The notes beneath the pieces were generated by a model. The model saw nothing but the letters and a program-made list of their open reading frames with translations, made no database searches and had not been told where the DNA came from. The position numbers and the translations under genes are program-made. A DNA stretch of 64,000 nucleotides from Erythrophleum ivorense (taxonomy: Eukaryota; Streptophyta; Magnoliopsida; Fabales; Fabaceae): contig JAIUCV010000084.1 of the NCBI GenBank assembly GCA_026724425.1, positions 3,466,001-3,530,000 on the forward strand, in the 5' to 3' direction. Shown in pieces: positions 33,954-46,475 of this stretch. Position 1 is the first letter of the stretch; each line of letters starts with the position of its first letter.

Positions 33954-36900
33954 TTATAGCTCATAAGTCATGCCAACCTTAAGAAGCTTCGACCTTGGAA
34001 TCGCAAGTGCTTTGTCTCCTTCACGACAATTCTTCTTCAAGAAATTGTAAGCATGGTTCACTATAAACTTTTTAAACAAAGAAGAATCTTTTTCCGCCAT
34101 AATCTCCGTCTCTCCCATTAGATAAACCATTCCTTTCTCTCTTGCTTTCTCCACAAACTCCGTCTGATCCTCTACGGATTGCACCTGCGCAACTCTTCCC
34201 GACCTAATCTTGTTCGACGAAGAATGTGTGGACCCGATCCGCCCCGACGAAGGGACAGAGTTAGACAAAGTCACAAGTGTAGATTCAACGTTTGGTTCCT
34301 CTTCTTTCTCCGTCTCCTCCACGTTTCCTCCTCCTCCTCCGGAAATGATGTACTCATGATGTATGAACTCCTTTAAGTAATGAACAAACTGACGCTCAAA
34401 CTCATCAGACTCTTCGATGTCTTCCTTGTAACCATACCTCACAACACACCGAAACATCCCGAAATCCTTTGGCTCCGCGTAACGGAAAAAGAATCGTTCT
34501 GATGCCGTTACGCGGTTTATGGGAAGTGTCTTGATCGATAACAAGACGAAAACCGAGTGGACGGAAGAAAGATTGGAAATGTAGTGAGAGAACAATGGAG
34601 TTATACCGTGAACAAGCTCAGTGTAGAAGAGACCAATCCCCGGTACCCGGTTTACGTCGGGTCTTGTAGCCATTTGTATAGCGGTTTCACCAGAAATCTT
34701 CTCCTTCAACTCGTAGCGGTACTTTAGGACATGAACGTACTGCCAAATCGCCATCATCGTCATCAAAACTAGCGTTATTGCAAGCGGTAGATATCCACCG
34801 CTCGTGAACTTGTACATAACCGACGAAAGGTACAACATCTCTATAGAGCCAAAGATTATCAAGAACATAGCGATCCACACTATGTTGGTCTTCCAAATAA
34901 CAAGCATTATGAGAGTCACCATAAAGGTCGTGATGACCATGACCGCTACAACAGCTATCCCATAAGCATGACCTATCTTTACGGTGGTCCTGAAGGCGAG
35001 GGTAACAGCGACACAAGCAAGCATTAGAAAGTAGTTGATCTCGGGGATGTAGACTTGTCCCTCGTACTTAGCTGAGGTGTGAACTACCTTCACGCGAGGG
35101 AAACAACCCATACGTAGAGACTGTGAGATGACTGAGAAGGTGCCCGATATCATAGCTTGGCTCGCTATGATCGATGCTGCGACCGCCACCACAAATGTTG
35201 GCCAGTAAAACGAATCTGTTAAGGATCCATTAAGAACATTAATTAATTGTAAGTATATATATTTTTCCCCGATTTTATATTGTTTGAGTTAAAGTAACCT
35301 GGGATTGAGTCGTAGAAAGTGTTTGCAACGTTGGAAGTATTTTTAGTGAGATATGCAGCCTGCCCGCAATATATTGTTACTAGTGCCGGATATGCTATAC
35401 ATGAGAAACTAATCTGCAAAAAAAAAAAAAAGTTGTTTGGCTAAATTGGTTCAGTGAATTAAACACCAAAAAGTATATAGATGTTTAAATGCTTCTCAAT
35501 TTTTTATATATATATATTTGGGTAGCTAGGGAATATAAAAATCACCTGTACGGCTCGAACACTGAAATGACCTAGATCAGCAAACATGGCTTCCGTCCCT
35601 AATTAAACATAGTTTAATTTCAGTTATGAGAAATATACACTTGATATTTTATAGTTAAGATATTTTATTTGTTAAAACCCCGTAAAATCTATATTACTTT
35701 TAGAAAACACACGCGATAAATGAATCGACTTATTTACTGTTTGGGTAACTGTTGCATATTCATAAGTAGTTATAAGAAATATATTGACTCTCACCAGTGA
35801 TGCAGAGGAAAACACCTCCGAGGGAGATCCAACCCTTTTTACCATTTCTTTGAAAGTAGTGAATAATATAGAGTGGATTAAGTGCCTTTAGGACGGTAAT
35901 GTCATGCTTGAACAGATTAAAAAGACCAATTCCGGTCAGAAATGAGAACCATACGAGGATGATCGGAGCAAATGAGAATCCGACTTTATCAGTTCCAAAC
36001 CGCTGAAATGCGAATAGAAGAATCAAGATTGCAACCGATACACCAACGACCGTGTCTGCACATTATCACTAAAAAGCCATTAGATCACATGTACATACGT
36101 TACATTGTTGCATATATATATCTATCTTTAGATAGATGAAAGATGAATTTGATGAGTTTACTTTGCCCAAGCGATTTGATTCCACTTACTGCTGAAAGTA
36201 CTGGAATAAAGTAACATAAAACGCATGAATTATGTTAGTTAAAATGTTGTCAAAATACGTATAATCAATTGATGGTTTTGGACCTCACGTCGGATCCGTA
36301 GTTTTGTACCTGAGATAGAAGGAGTGAGGATACCATCACCTATGACCATGGAAGTGCCCATGATAGTGACGAGGAAGAGTATGATCTTAGCGAATTTGAA
36401 GTTCTCGAGCTTCTCTTTGATCTTATGGGCTATTCTGTGCTGTGTGTTTGGTAGTTCAAGTCTATAATTTGAGAGCTCACTATCTTCTGGTTCTTGGTTT
36501 GGGATTAGCCCCGTTTTTGCGTAACGACATATCAATGAATACAATGCAAATGTTCCTCCTGCATTCACCAACTTTTGTCATATGATTTTCTTCATGTATA
36601 ACTTTTTCTTATATATAATTAGTTAGTTGCATGTATATCTAATCTATAACATATTGTCTCACTAGTTCAGAAATACGAACGTTTTGTTAACATACTGTAA
36701 AACTGGTTAGAAGTGAAAATAACAATCTTTACATATATAAAAGTCAACGTTGTACTCGTACGAACTCTAGACGCGCTTCATTTAGGTAACACGAATGATT
36801 ATTTATTGGACCGCGCGAATCGCGTCACTTGATACTAGTATTATATAAAATGGTCAATGAAGAACGTACGTCACATAATAAAAAGTCTGTAGTAATAAAG

Positions 36901-38461
36901 CTAAATAATAAACCCAATTATTTCTATTAAGAGGTTTAAGATAATATTCTCAGCTTTCTCTTCTATCTCTTTTACTCTCTATGTTGTAATCTTTTTTCAC
37001 TTGCTTAATTAACTTTCACAACTGAACAGTCATAGCCATGTACCTTTAATTTCCGCAATTTCAATAGAATACCCTTTGTCAAAAAAAAAATATTTATTTT
37101 TATTTTTATTTTTTTAACAAAAAAAATATTTGCGTTTAATATTTAGCTATACTTTTGAAAAAAAATAAAATAAAACAAATTTTTGATTATTGATTAACTC
37201 ACTATATAATTATATAGATCTACTAAATCTTAATGTGGATCCAATAAAAGCGCGACCATCGTGTGTGTACTTCCTTTGGTACCTTTAAATTATGACCTTA
37301 CTATAGCATATTCTTATCGATTCGATCATATAGCTATTAGCCATATAGTCAACACGATGCTTGTGCGATCTACAGTATACTTTTATCGACCATCCATCAT
37401 ATATAATTGACTCATTATTTAGAGAATAAGCGAAGTTGCACGTTACATTTTTTTCTTTCTAACGTTAAATATATACTATATGCAAAATTTTATACAAAAT
37501 TATAATTTTATTTTTATTAATTCATTTTTTAGTAGAAAAAAAGTTATATTAACACTATAGTAAAGTATGATAATTGCTTGATATGGTGAAGAAAAAAAAA
37601 GAAAACGACACTACATACTTATAATGAAATATTAACCGCTTAGAAAAGAAGAAAGAGTACCTTCTCCGTTGTCGTTAGCCTGAAGGACAATGAAGACATA
37701 CTTGAGGAGCGCCACGAGCGTAAGTGTGTAGATGATGAGGGAGAGAACGCCGATGACATCGTCTTTATCATTGATGCCTTCTGTGAAAGTACTTGCGTAC
37801 ACATATAATGGCGATGTCCCGATGTCTCCATACACCACTCCTAGGCTCTGAAATGCCAAACTCATTGTCGTTCTCCAGCTCATCTATTTCATTCAGTCAT
37901 TCACCAATCACCAAAGTTATATATTTTTAAGTGCATGATCATCGATCTCCATCAAACATAGTATTTAGATACTAACCAATGAGGGAAGATCAGTATCTGT
38001 TGGAGTTTTTCCGGCCTCTAGGCTGAAAGAATCCGGCCGAAACAGTTTTCCCCATGATTTCTGATAAATAACCAAATAATAAACACAACAATTTATATGA
38101 ATATACACATGGTTGAGCTTTGATAAACAGTATCTAATCAAGTACTAATATAATTACTCAAGCCACTTCTGTTTTAACTATCATAATATATAAGTATTCC
38201 AAATCGGCTTCTGATCACTTTTTATTGAAAAACCAGATGCTTGTATCAATTCAAACAATATTAGAGACTTGAATTATATATCTACTTATTTATGCCTCTA
38301 TATATATAACTTTTTTAGATGTAGATATATATATATATATGTAGAAATAGAGAAAAAATTATAGATAGATGGACAGAAGAGTGAAATAATACCTTTTTTT
38401 CTTTCAACATGTTCTCATGGTTATGAATTTCACCATCTATTTGCTGTTCCTCACCATCCAT
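33954..38461 (-). CDS. HAK5: High-affinity potassium transporter HAK5 (KT/HAK/KUP family), complete
   Basis: HAK5 is a plasma-membrane K+ (H+-coupled) transporter for uptake at low external potassium. Nine exons read in phase: 38461-38393, 38060-37977, 37883-37661, 36558-36310, 36200-36162, 36055-35795, 35598-35546, 35413-35299 and 35215-33954, giving 784 codons plus stop, as in Arabidopsis At4g13420. The N-terminus (MDGEEQQIDGE) is cytosolic. GVVYGDIGTSPLYV is the family signature, followed by about 12 hydrophobic membrane segments (for example GILTPSIS and VVAVAASIIASQAMI) and a long cytosolic tail from about residue 540 with an acidic/Gly/Ser-rich insert (HHEYIISGGGGGNVEE), ending in KVGMTYEL. 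Intron 3 is long (37660-36559). All splice sites are GT-AG. The neighbour IIL1 is also its neighbour in Arabidopsis. Confidence 0.95.
36559..37660 (-). other. Large HAK5 intron with possible Helitron 3' end remnant
   Basis: This 1.1-kb intron is AT-rich with homopolymer tracts. At 36811-36840 a short hairpin (CGCG-CGAAT-CGCG) is followed 10 bases later by CTAG before T, the pattern of a Helitron 3' terminus. No paired 5' end was recognised, so this is a weak call. Confidence 0.3.
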
Positions 38462-40014
38462 TTTTTGTTTTGTTTTTGTGTTGTAGTTAGTATTGTGGGA
38501 CAATTGGGAGAGATGAATTTATAATTAGATGCGTTCAAAAGGTTCTTTGTCCAGTGACCTTTATAGGCGAGTAATTAATGTGCTGACTTCTGATTAAAAC
38601 AAACGCTCAAAAGGCACAACCAGTGTAGGAGTTAAGAGTTATTTTACGTGGTTGGGAGTACGCGTCTCCTACACGGATTGCCGGCGTTTATAATTAAACT
38701 TTTAAACTATTTAAATCTACATTATTAATTTTTTTTTTGAAAGAATTTACATTATTTTTTTATGTAAAATGTTTTGGAAGTGAACTAGAGGTGAAACAAT
38801 AATGAAATTATATTCTGCCCGCAAAAGGGAATACGAAGGAACGGAGAAAAACAAAACAAATAGGAAGTTGGAGAGATGAAACAATAATGAAAACACGATG
38901 GTAAACAATCGAAAATGAATCTCCAAAAACCAGGTTCTACCCCTAGTGTATTAAATAGGGATAAAATAATAAATTTAGTTAGTTTCTTAATATGCGTGAA
39001 AAATTCTAAGTAAAAAGAAATGGAGGGAGTATTAGAAAGAAATTACATAATCGGAATACAAAGTTGATTTTGCAGTAATTTTTGTAAGTTAAAGCTAAGT
39101 TGATTTTGATCCTAGTTGATACGTTTGATCTAGTCTACAAATATAAATACCAGCCCGGTCTAGGATTAGTCCGATCTAACAAAGTTGGTAGATTACACTA
39201 TCTTGGAGATAATAAGACAAACTAAAAGTCTAAAACAAACACTATCTTTGAATTTGGGACAGGATAATAAGACAAACAAAAACAAACACTATCTTTGAAA
39301 TTTACAAAACTACTACTAATCAATAAACAACCTCGGAATAAACGGGTGCGTCGACTAGATCTTTTCCAGAGTCAACTGGCCAAGCCAATTATATTGTTGC
39401 CTCTCTATATTAATCTATGACGAAAATTGCATTATTGAGGGTTAATTATATTGTCATTATTTAAGGGTGACAGTATATGATATATTCTCACTTATTCAAT
39501 TTGTCAGCTTTACTGATTCAAATATTCAATGGCTTCTTACTAAATATATTCCCATTCTCTACATATTTGTTTCAACGGTACTATCTTCAGAATTTAAAAT
39601 CCTTAGGAATACATTGACTTAAATAGACATTATTATTTGAATGGAATACACTTGAGAAACATTAAAATAAAAATGTTATTTGGAATCTTTTTGACACGTC
39701 TAGTAACATTATCCCACGATTCATCTTTGATAGTCGAATTTCCAATAAATAATTTTTAACTCTGCAATCAAATCACTAACGGAGACATTAGATTATGAGC
39801 GTTGTTGACTCAGCAAACTCTCTTTCTCCGTCTCTTTATTCTTCCAAACTCAAAACATCAAAGTTTGACATAGTGCTTGAAACTATCAAGTTCAACACTG
39901 AAACTTAAGGAAAAATACATACATTATAGTTCACAATCCACATCATTATCACTAAACGATGTTTCTCTTGATGCACCATTTGGAATTTTTTTCACACAGA
40001 CATTATTACTAAGC
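38462..40014. promoter_or_regulatory. HAK5 upstream region and IIL1 downstream flank
   Basis: About 1.55 kb separates the HAK5 start from the IIL1 stop. The HAK5 promoter must lie here, since both genes are on the minus strand. GGAGGGAGTATTAG at about 39021-39034 resembles one terminal repeat of mariner/Stowaway-like MITEs. I cannot assign specific regulatory sites. Confidence 0.35.
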
Positions 40015-43000
40015 TTACTGCAAGAACTCCCTTGGATCAGTGACATGGCCGGTCAAAGCCGAGGCTGCAGCTGTGTAAGGAGAAGCCAAGTAAATCTGTC
40101 CTTCTTTGTGTCCCATCCTACCAGGGAAGTTCCTGTTCGTCGTCGAAACACAGACCTGTAACGCGTTTTCTCTGTCAGTTTCTCTACATATATAAATCTT
40201 GTCTGTGTTTGAGCATTTATAGAGTTAACGATGATTTACTCATTTTCAAGAACAGGTGAAGAGCAAAATAATTGGATAAGGAAGGTAAGAAACTGGTGCG
40301 TACTTGAGGTTCATTCAAGCGAGCGTAGGTGTCTGATGGGCCACCAAGGCAAGCACCACAGCTAGGACTGGCTGGTGTGTCACAGCCAGCTTCTTCAAAT
40401 ATCTGCGCACATGTCTTTCCGCCTGCTCCTGGCACCGGGAGAGCATACACGTCCATCCATACCTGAAGAGATGGGCAGATAGATACATGCAGATAGATGA
40501 GCATACACGTCCAACCACAAGCAAAATGACTTGAGATAGCAAATACTCGAGATTGAAGTGCTAACCTTCTGAGTAGCCGGGACAAGGAAGGTTGGGACTT
40601 TGACCTGCTTTCCCTGCAATTACACAAGTAGATTTTCCATGAGGCTAAACGACAATAAAATGAAGGTCAGCTAATTTAAACATATCAATTTGATGAAGTC
40701 TTTGCTTCAGATCAAAAACGAAAGAGACGGACAACAAGTTGAACTTACTGCTGCATGTAAAAGTTTAGCTGCAGCCATAAAATCCTCCGTCTTCCCACCA
40801 GTACAAGAACCGATGTATACTCTGTCAATTTTAACATCTTTGCATTCTCTTGCTAGAGCCCGGTTGTCAGGAGAATGAGGCTGAAAAAACATTGACAATA
40901 GCAAATCAGTTATAATAACCTGAAGCGGAACTCAACGTTTAAATTGGTATCCAAGATAAACCCACCTTAGCAACCACAGGCTCTAGCTTTGACACGTCAA
41001 ATCTATAATCTGCGACAAAGCTATGGAAGAAAACAACGAAAATATATGATTACAAAAGAAAAAGTTACACTACAAAGAGATAACAGTAAAGGGAAATCCC
41101 AAACCAAAACACAATAAAGTTATTTGAAGAGAAAACATTCTATCAAGTAACATTAGTCATATGAACAATAGATTTGAAACAGGTTGTGTGTTATATATAT
41201 CCAGAGTATTGAGGTATTTCCAGATGAACTAGTAATTCAAATAGAGATACCAGAAATGTATGTTTATTGATAAAGGGTGCCATGTGGTTGTACCTTGCAT
41301 TTCCATCACTATAGACTGACTCAAAGGGTACCGATGTCCTATTCTGCAGAGGGTATAACAGAAGAATATACATATCTCAGTATAGTTTTCCCCTGGGGAG
41401 AACAACTTTTTTACAGGAAAACAAAACAGCATATATACCTCAACGTAATTTACTGTCGTCGCATCAGGAGGGATGACACCGTTCTTTCCCCCAGCTTCCA
41501 CAACCATGTTGCACAATGTCATTCTTTCTTCCATCTAGCAGCCAAAACAGACGGAAGAAAGGATTAATAAATCAGTGAAGTCATTATACGCCAAAATTTA
41601 TCGTGCTTATTCTCACAGGAGAAGGAAGCAATGATGCCAAAAAAAAAAAAAAAAAAAAAAACTTCTTACAGTCAGACTTTCAATAGTTGTGCCACTGAAC
41701 TCCATCGTCTTGTAAGTTGCACCAGCAACAGATATTTCACCAATGATCTACAAAGTTGAAAGCAAGTTCAATATCCAGAAGAAGAATGCCAGATAGACCA
41801 CCGAAAGAGGAAACTCAAAAAGAAAGCTTAGAACTATCAGTTTAGAATGGACAATGACTAAACAGTAATATACAATTAGGTGAAGACATGACTAGAACAC
41901 ATCAAAAGTTGCATATCTACCCTCATACTACTGTCAAAATTGATCTGTAAAAAGATTCAGATGCTGAAAAAGGAAATAAATGTTGTAAGACATATCACAC
42001 TCACTTGCAAAATCAGATCCTTTGCTTGCAAATAACTGGGCATTTCACCATCCAAGATAAACCTCATGGTTGGTGGAACCTGCGGAATCAGCATATGAGC
42101 TTCAGAAAATACGGTTACTGTATGGTTATATAAGTTAGACAGGGTGAAACTATTCTCACAAGCCTTTGTCAAGTTGGCATCAATGGTTTCCCTTTAACAC
42201 ACTGAACAAAACTATAGCATAGAGAATCAAAGGAATCAGCTATAGTATACAAACCTTAAGGAGGATTTTTCCAGTGCCTAACACGAAGCCTGCATCAGTG
42301 TTTCCAATCCCTGTCGCAAACTGACCAAATGCTCCAGCAGTACATGTGTGTGAGTCTGTTCCTAACAAAACCTGCATAGTAAGGTAAAATATCAATTAGA
42401 ACAGAAATAAACGAAAGCAAATATCAATTCCCCAAAACCAAACACCACCAATCATATCCACTGCAAGAGATTGTTACCTCTCCTGGCCTGCAATGACCTT
42501 CTTGTGCAAGCGCGACATGGCAAACACCTTTGTAGTCAGGATTTGCCTACAGATGAGGGTAAAAGAAAACCACTAGACGTCATACAAATGCAAGAAAGAT
42601 AGAAAAATTACGCGAAACCATGGAAATGTTCGAAACCATCATACCCGGAAATCTCCAAGGTCGGTGATATCATAGAAATACTTGATGTTCTGTTCCCTGC
42701 AATGTTCTCGCATAATGTCCACATTCCGGTTCGCTCGCTTATCAGCTGTGAAAATGTAATGGTCTGGTATAACAACAATCTTCTCCGGGTCCCAAACCTT
42801 CAACATGTAAGCAACAACCACACTAAGTGAAGATGCAACAGTGATCAAACATAATTACACAGCCAAAGAGAATTACACAAGCTTCCCAAATAACTGATAA
42901 CAATACAACAAAGCAAGATAATCATAGCAAGATTCAAAGCTCTCACTTTGGATAGTAAAAAATCAGCAAAAACAATATCATTTTTAGAACCACAAACTAC

Positions 43001-43631
43001 TACTAGTACCAAAAGATACACAAACATCAAACAAAGTAACTTCAGAAGAAAACAGAAGACTAATAGACACACACATAGAAGCATGCATTACCTTAGCCTT
43101 TTCACCGAATTCTCTCTTGAAGATACCAAAGGCACCAGGGCCACAAACATCATGAGTCATAAGAACATCAACGTTAACCCAAATGTTATCACCAGGTACC
43201 ACTTGTGATCTCTCTGATGCCTTTGCCAGAATCTTCTCCGTCATTGTCATCCCAGTTTTCACCTGTAAACGAAAAAAAATGGAAAATCCAACACAAAAAT
43301 CATGTAAGAAAACTGAGGCAACAAAATCAGAAACCGAGAAATCACGAGAGAAGAAGAAGAAGCAGCTCAAACCGATCCTGTGGTGCTTGGTGATCGCTGC
43401 GGCGCCATCACGGAGACGATCTTCCGCGAAATCGATTTCTTCTGACATTTATGAATCGATATCTGCGATGATTTAGGAAACGAAGAAAACCCCAAATCCT
43501 TCTGCGCGAAAATTAAGAAACGTTCGGTATCGAAGAGAAAAATGCGAAATCGAGAAATGAAGGATGAATGATGATTTAACCTTGGTGGATTTGCAGACGA
43601 AGGGAGAGGAAGAGATTATTGAGGAAGCCAT
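40015..43631 (-). CDS. IIL1: 3-isopropylmalate dehydratase (isopropylmalate isomerase) large subunit, plastidic
   Basis: IIL1 pairs with a small subunit to interconvert 2- and 3-isopropylmalate in leucine synthesis, and Met-derived malate intermediates in glucosinolate chain elongation (known for Arabidopsis At4g13430). Fifteen exons are in phase: 43631-43581, 43501-43373, 43262-43092, 42797-42645, 42546-42478, 42371-42255, 42079-42005, 41747-41670, 41534-41439, 41343-41294, 41020-40966, 40880-40749, 40613-40566, 40462-40304 and 40155-40015, giving 507 residues. The first ~45 residues are Ser/Lys-rich and fit a plastid transit peptide. Aconitase-family features follow: VNVDVLMTHDVCGP, GTDSHTCTAGAFGQ, and iron-sulphur cysteines in IGSCTGGK and PSCGACLGG. 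The C-terminus is TDPREFLQ. No damage was found. Confidence 0.95.
40441..40514. repeat. Short exon-derived duplication in IIL1 intron 13
   Basis: A 15-base block GAGCATACACGTCCA occurs in the exon (40441-40455) and again 59 bases away inside the adjoining intron (40500-40514). The AGATAGAT-type repeats between them suggest slippage. Confidence 0.8.
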
Positions 43632-43934
43632 GGTTTCTTCTTCTTCTTCTGGGTGTGTGCGCTGCGATGTTTGTGAAGATTTGAGGCGTGTGTTAAACCT
43701 AAATTCGACTTTTATTTTTCTCTATTACAAACGAGACTCGTTGCGTTGACTGAGTGGAAAAAAGAAGAAAGAGATGTAGGTTGCCAAGTTGGTGACATTA
43801 ATTTTCTAATCATGTGATTTTTTTTTTTCTTAACTTGAACAAACATGGTGGTAAGTGTTGGGTTTAACTACCAAACCTAGTTCACTGTGGAAGCCCACGT
43901 AGATTGACAAATTGATCATGACAAAGCCCAAGCT

Positions 43935-44664
43935 TTTTTTTTTTTTTTTTTTTTTTGCAAGATTTATACAATTTTCGAATAATACAAAGTTATGTTGCTG
44001 AGCAACTTATTACAACAGGAAAAAAAAAAAAAAAAACACAAGCGCCCAAACCAAAGAGGAGATCTAATACAAATAAAAGAAAACCTCAAGCAGAGAAGGC
44101 GAAGATGGATCAGACGGAGGAAAGGAGAGGAGGCGGTCTCGGATCATTCTGTCGACAGCGGAGATGATAGCGGTTGATGATGAAGAGACGGTGTTGAAGA
44201 TCCTGGCGTTCCGTTCATTCCAAATCAGGTAGATTGACACCTGTAGTAAGAGCTTAAGCACCGATGCCGTTGGATGATGCAACGAGAGAATGGCCGTCGT
44301 AATTGATGGAATATCCAAAGGCTGATTAGGCCAGAGAGTAGCTGTAAATCGCGACCAAATCTGGGCAGAGAATGGACAGCTAAAGAATAGATGGTCATGA
44401 GACTCATGAGCTGTATAACAGAAAACGCAGTTTTCAGAGACATTCATCCCCCATCGAGCCAATCTGTCTCTTGTTGGTAGTCTTGACAACACGACCAACC
44501 AATATATAAAAGAGCATTTTGGAATCTCCTCCTTAAACCAAATCATTTTGTGCCAATAAACGATGGGAGATGGTACTCTTGATTGCATCCAAGTATATTT
44601 GGTTGAGAACGACTTTTTAAAACAATCTGGTCCGTTACGCCAGAGAAATATGTCTGTTACGCCA
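43935..44664 (-). mobile_element. 5'-truncated LINE fragment with 15-bp TSD
   Basis: A perfect 15-base duplication GACAAAGCCCAAGCT flanks the insertion (43920-43934 and 44665-44679). A T run (43935-43956) is the poly-A tail on the minus strand. The only coding remnant, an open frame from 44669 to 44064, is the zinc-binding RT-associated domain of plant LINEs (WFKEEIPKCSFIYWLVVLSRL, CVFCYTAHESHDHLFFSC). This fits target-primed reverse transcription of a short cDNA. The insertion lies upstream of IIL1. Confidence 0.95.
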
Positions 44665-44679
44665 GACAAAGCCCAAGCT

Positions 44680-45446
44680 GCGTCAAAAAACGAGTAATTT
44701 GAAGTTTATACCCACCACCCTCGCCAATGCCGTTAACACTCTATGACGTACGTAATACGTTCTCCAAATCATCTGATGTTGGCTACTTGGCTGGTACATG
44801 GACACTGGAGCCACCGCACATTTCTCTGCTCTCCGCCTCTCCGATATGCTTTCATTTCTCTCTTCTTGTTCTTATCTTCCTCTTAGCACTGTTGGAAAAG
44901 GTTCTCTTCTACCCACTATTGCTGCTTCTTTCTCTTTTTTGTCTTATGCACATGTGTAGGTAATCGCACATGCTATTTTAAGCTAACAATAAGCGGTTGT
45001 TTGTTTATAGATTAGATAAAACACACTTAACCTATGAGTGAATGACACCGAGTGATGACGAGTTTAAGCCGATCGAGTGGATTGCCGGTGAATCACCGGC
45101 CCCGGAGACGTCTCACGTGGAGTGAACTCTTTTCTGCTTTACCTTACTTTCTTTACAATTCGTATTCGATTCGAGTGAGAAGAGCGAGTGATTGTTTTTG
45201 AGAGATCCAGGAGTTCGATCGCACAGATTTTTAGAATGACATACAACCAAAGGTTAGAAAACGATAATTAAGAACCTAATTTATCAGTAGCCTTTTGACG
45301 GACTTTTAACATAGTCATTTATAATAGAAAATGATTATCAGTAACGAAAAGAAGTCATACTTCCTCTAAACTTTGCGTGCATCATGCAGATTCTATTTGC
45401 TTAATGCATACTCTATTAAAAACAAAAAAAAAGATTTAAAAAATAA
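44680..45446. other. Intergenic spacer between LINE fragment and Copia element
   Basis: The open frame 44727-44963 is Leu-rich with no recognised homology and no gene context. I see nothing else. Confidence 0.35.
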
Positions 45447-45451
45447 TAATG

Positions 45452-45599
45452 TGTTATGGGTAAATATGTGGATGCCCATTAGCCCATTGGATCCACTTCT
45501 CCATTTTGTTTCTTCTACCTTGAAACCCTATGTTATACTCCTATATATAGGAGCTATCACTCATGGAATATGACACTTCATTCTCTCTTTCTCACAACA
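45452..45599 (+). repeat. Copia 5' LTR (148 bp)
   Basis: Contains a TATA-like CCTATATATAGGAG promoter core. It is followed by the half-tRNA-type primer-binding site at 45601-45614. Confidence 0.93.
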
Positions 45600-45839
45600 C
45601 GTTATCAGCACGAGTCTTTACCTCTTAGCTTTTCTAGGTAATCATTGTTCTAATAGTTCTTTTAGTTTAAATTCACAAGATTCAATGAGTAATTCATATT
45701 ACTTTGTTGATATGTGTTTTTCATATAAATCCATTTTATCAATATTTAATCAATATTACTTATTGATAATACTTTGGATTCATCAAGCAATATGGTCATC
45801 TATAATTCAGATTTATACTTCAGATTTATAATTTATTCA

Positions 45840-46475
45840 TTTCTATTTATATATATCCCTGAAGGATTTATATTTTATTTATTTTTATTTTTATTTCCCA
45901 AAAGGATTTATAATTTATTCATTTCTATTTATATATATCCCTGAAGGATTTATATTTTATTTATTTGAATTTATATTTCCCTGAAGGATTTATAATTTAT
46001 TTATTTATATTTATATATCCCTGAAGGATTCATATTTTATTTATTTATATATATCCCAGAAGGATATTATATTTTTTTTATTTCATTTGCAATTTATATA
46101 TTGTTTATATATGATTTTAGTTTATTTTATTTCTGTATATTTTAATAATTAAGATCATGCTTTAAATTTCGTCTTAAATTACTATTGACTGAATTAATAT
46201 TATGAATTTTGACTCTAATTTAGAGTAATTAATTTGGTTTGACTGAATTTAATTTTTTTTGTTTGCTGTTTGTTTAAATCATGATGGATTTATAATTTAT
46301 ATATATATTCCAGAAGAATATATATATTTTATTAATATCCTGGAAGGATTTATATATTATTTATATCCCAGAAGGATTAACATTACAAAATTTGTATATA
46401 TCCCTGAAGGATTTATATTTTATTATATCCCTGAAGGATTTATATTTTATTTATCCTAGAAGGATTTTATATTGT
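45840..46475 (+). repeat. AT-rich tandem repeat with (A/T)CC-C(A/T)GAA-GGAT units
   Basis: About 11 imperfect units of ATCCCTGAAGGATTTATA followed by AT-rich spacer of variable length lie just inside the 5' LTR. Each unit core is a small inverted repeat with a 5-base loop (for example 45855-45867, 46062-46076 and 46302-46324). Confidence 0.85.

Noticed and set aside
41639..41661. Poly-A run in an IIL1 intron as retroinsertion scar
   Set aside because: No flanking direct repeats could be found; simple homopolymer.
44727..44963. Leu-rich 78-codon frame upstream of the Copia element
   Set aside because: CT-rich DNA gives hydrophobic frames by chance; nothing supports a gene.
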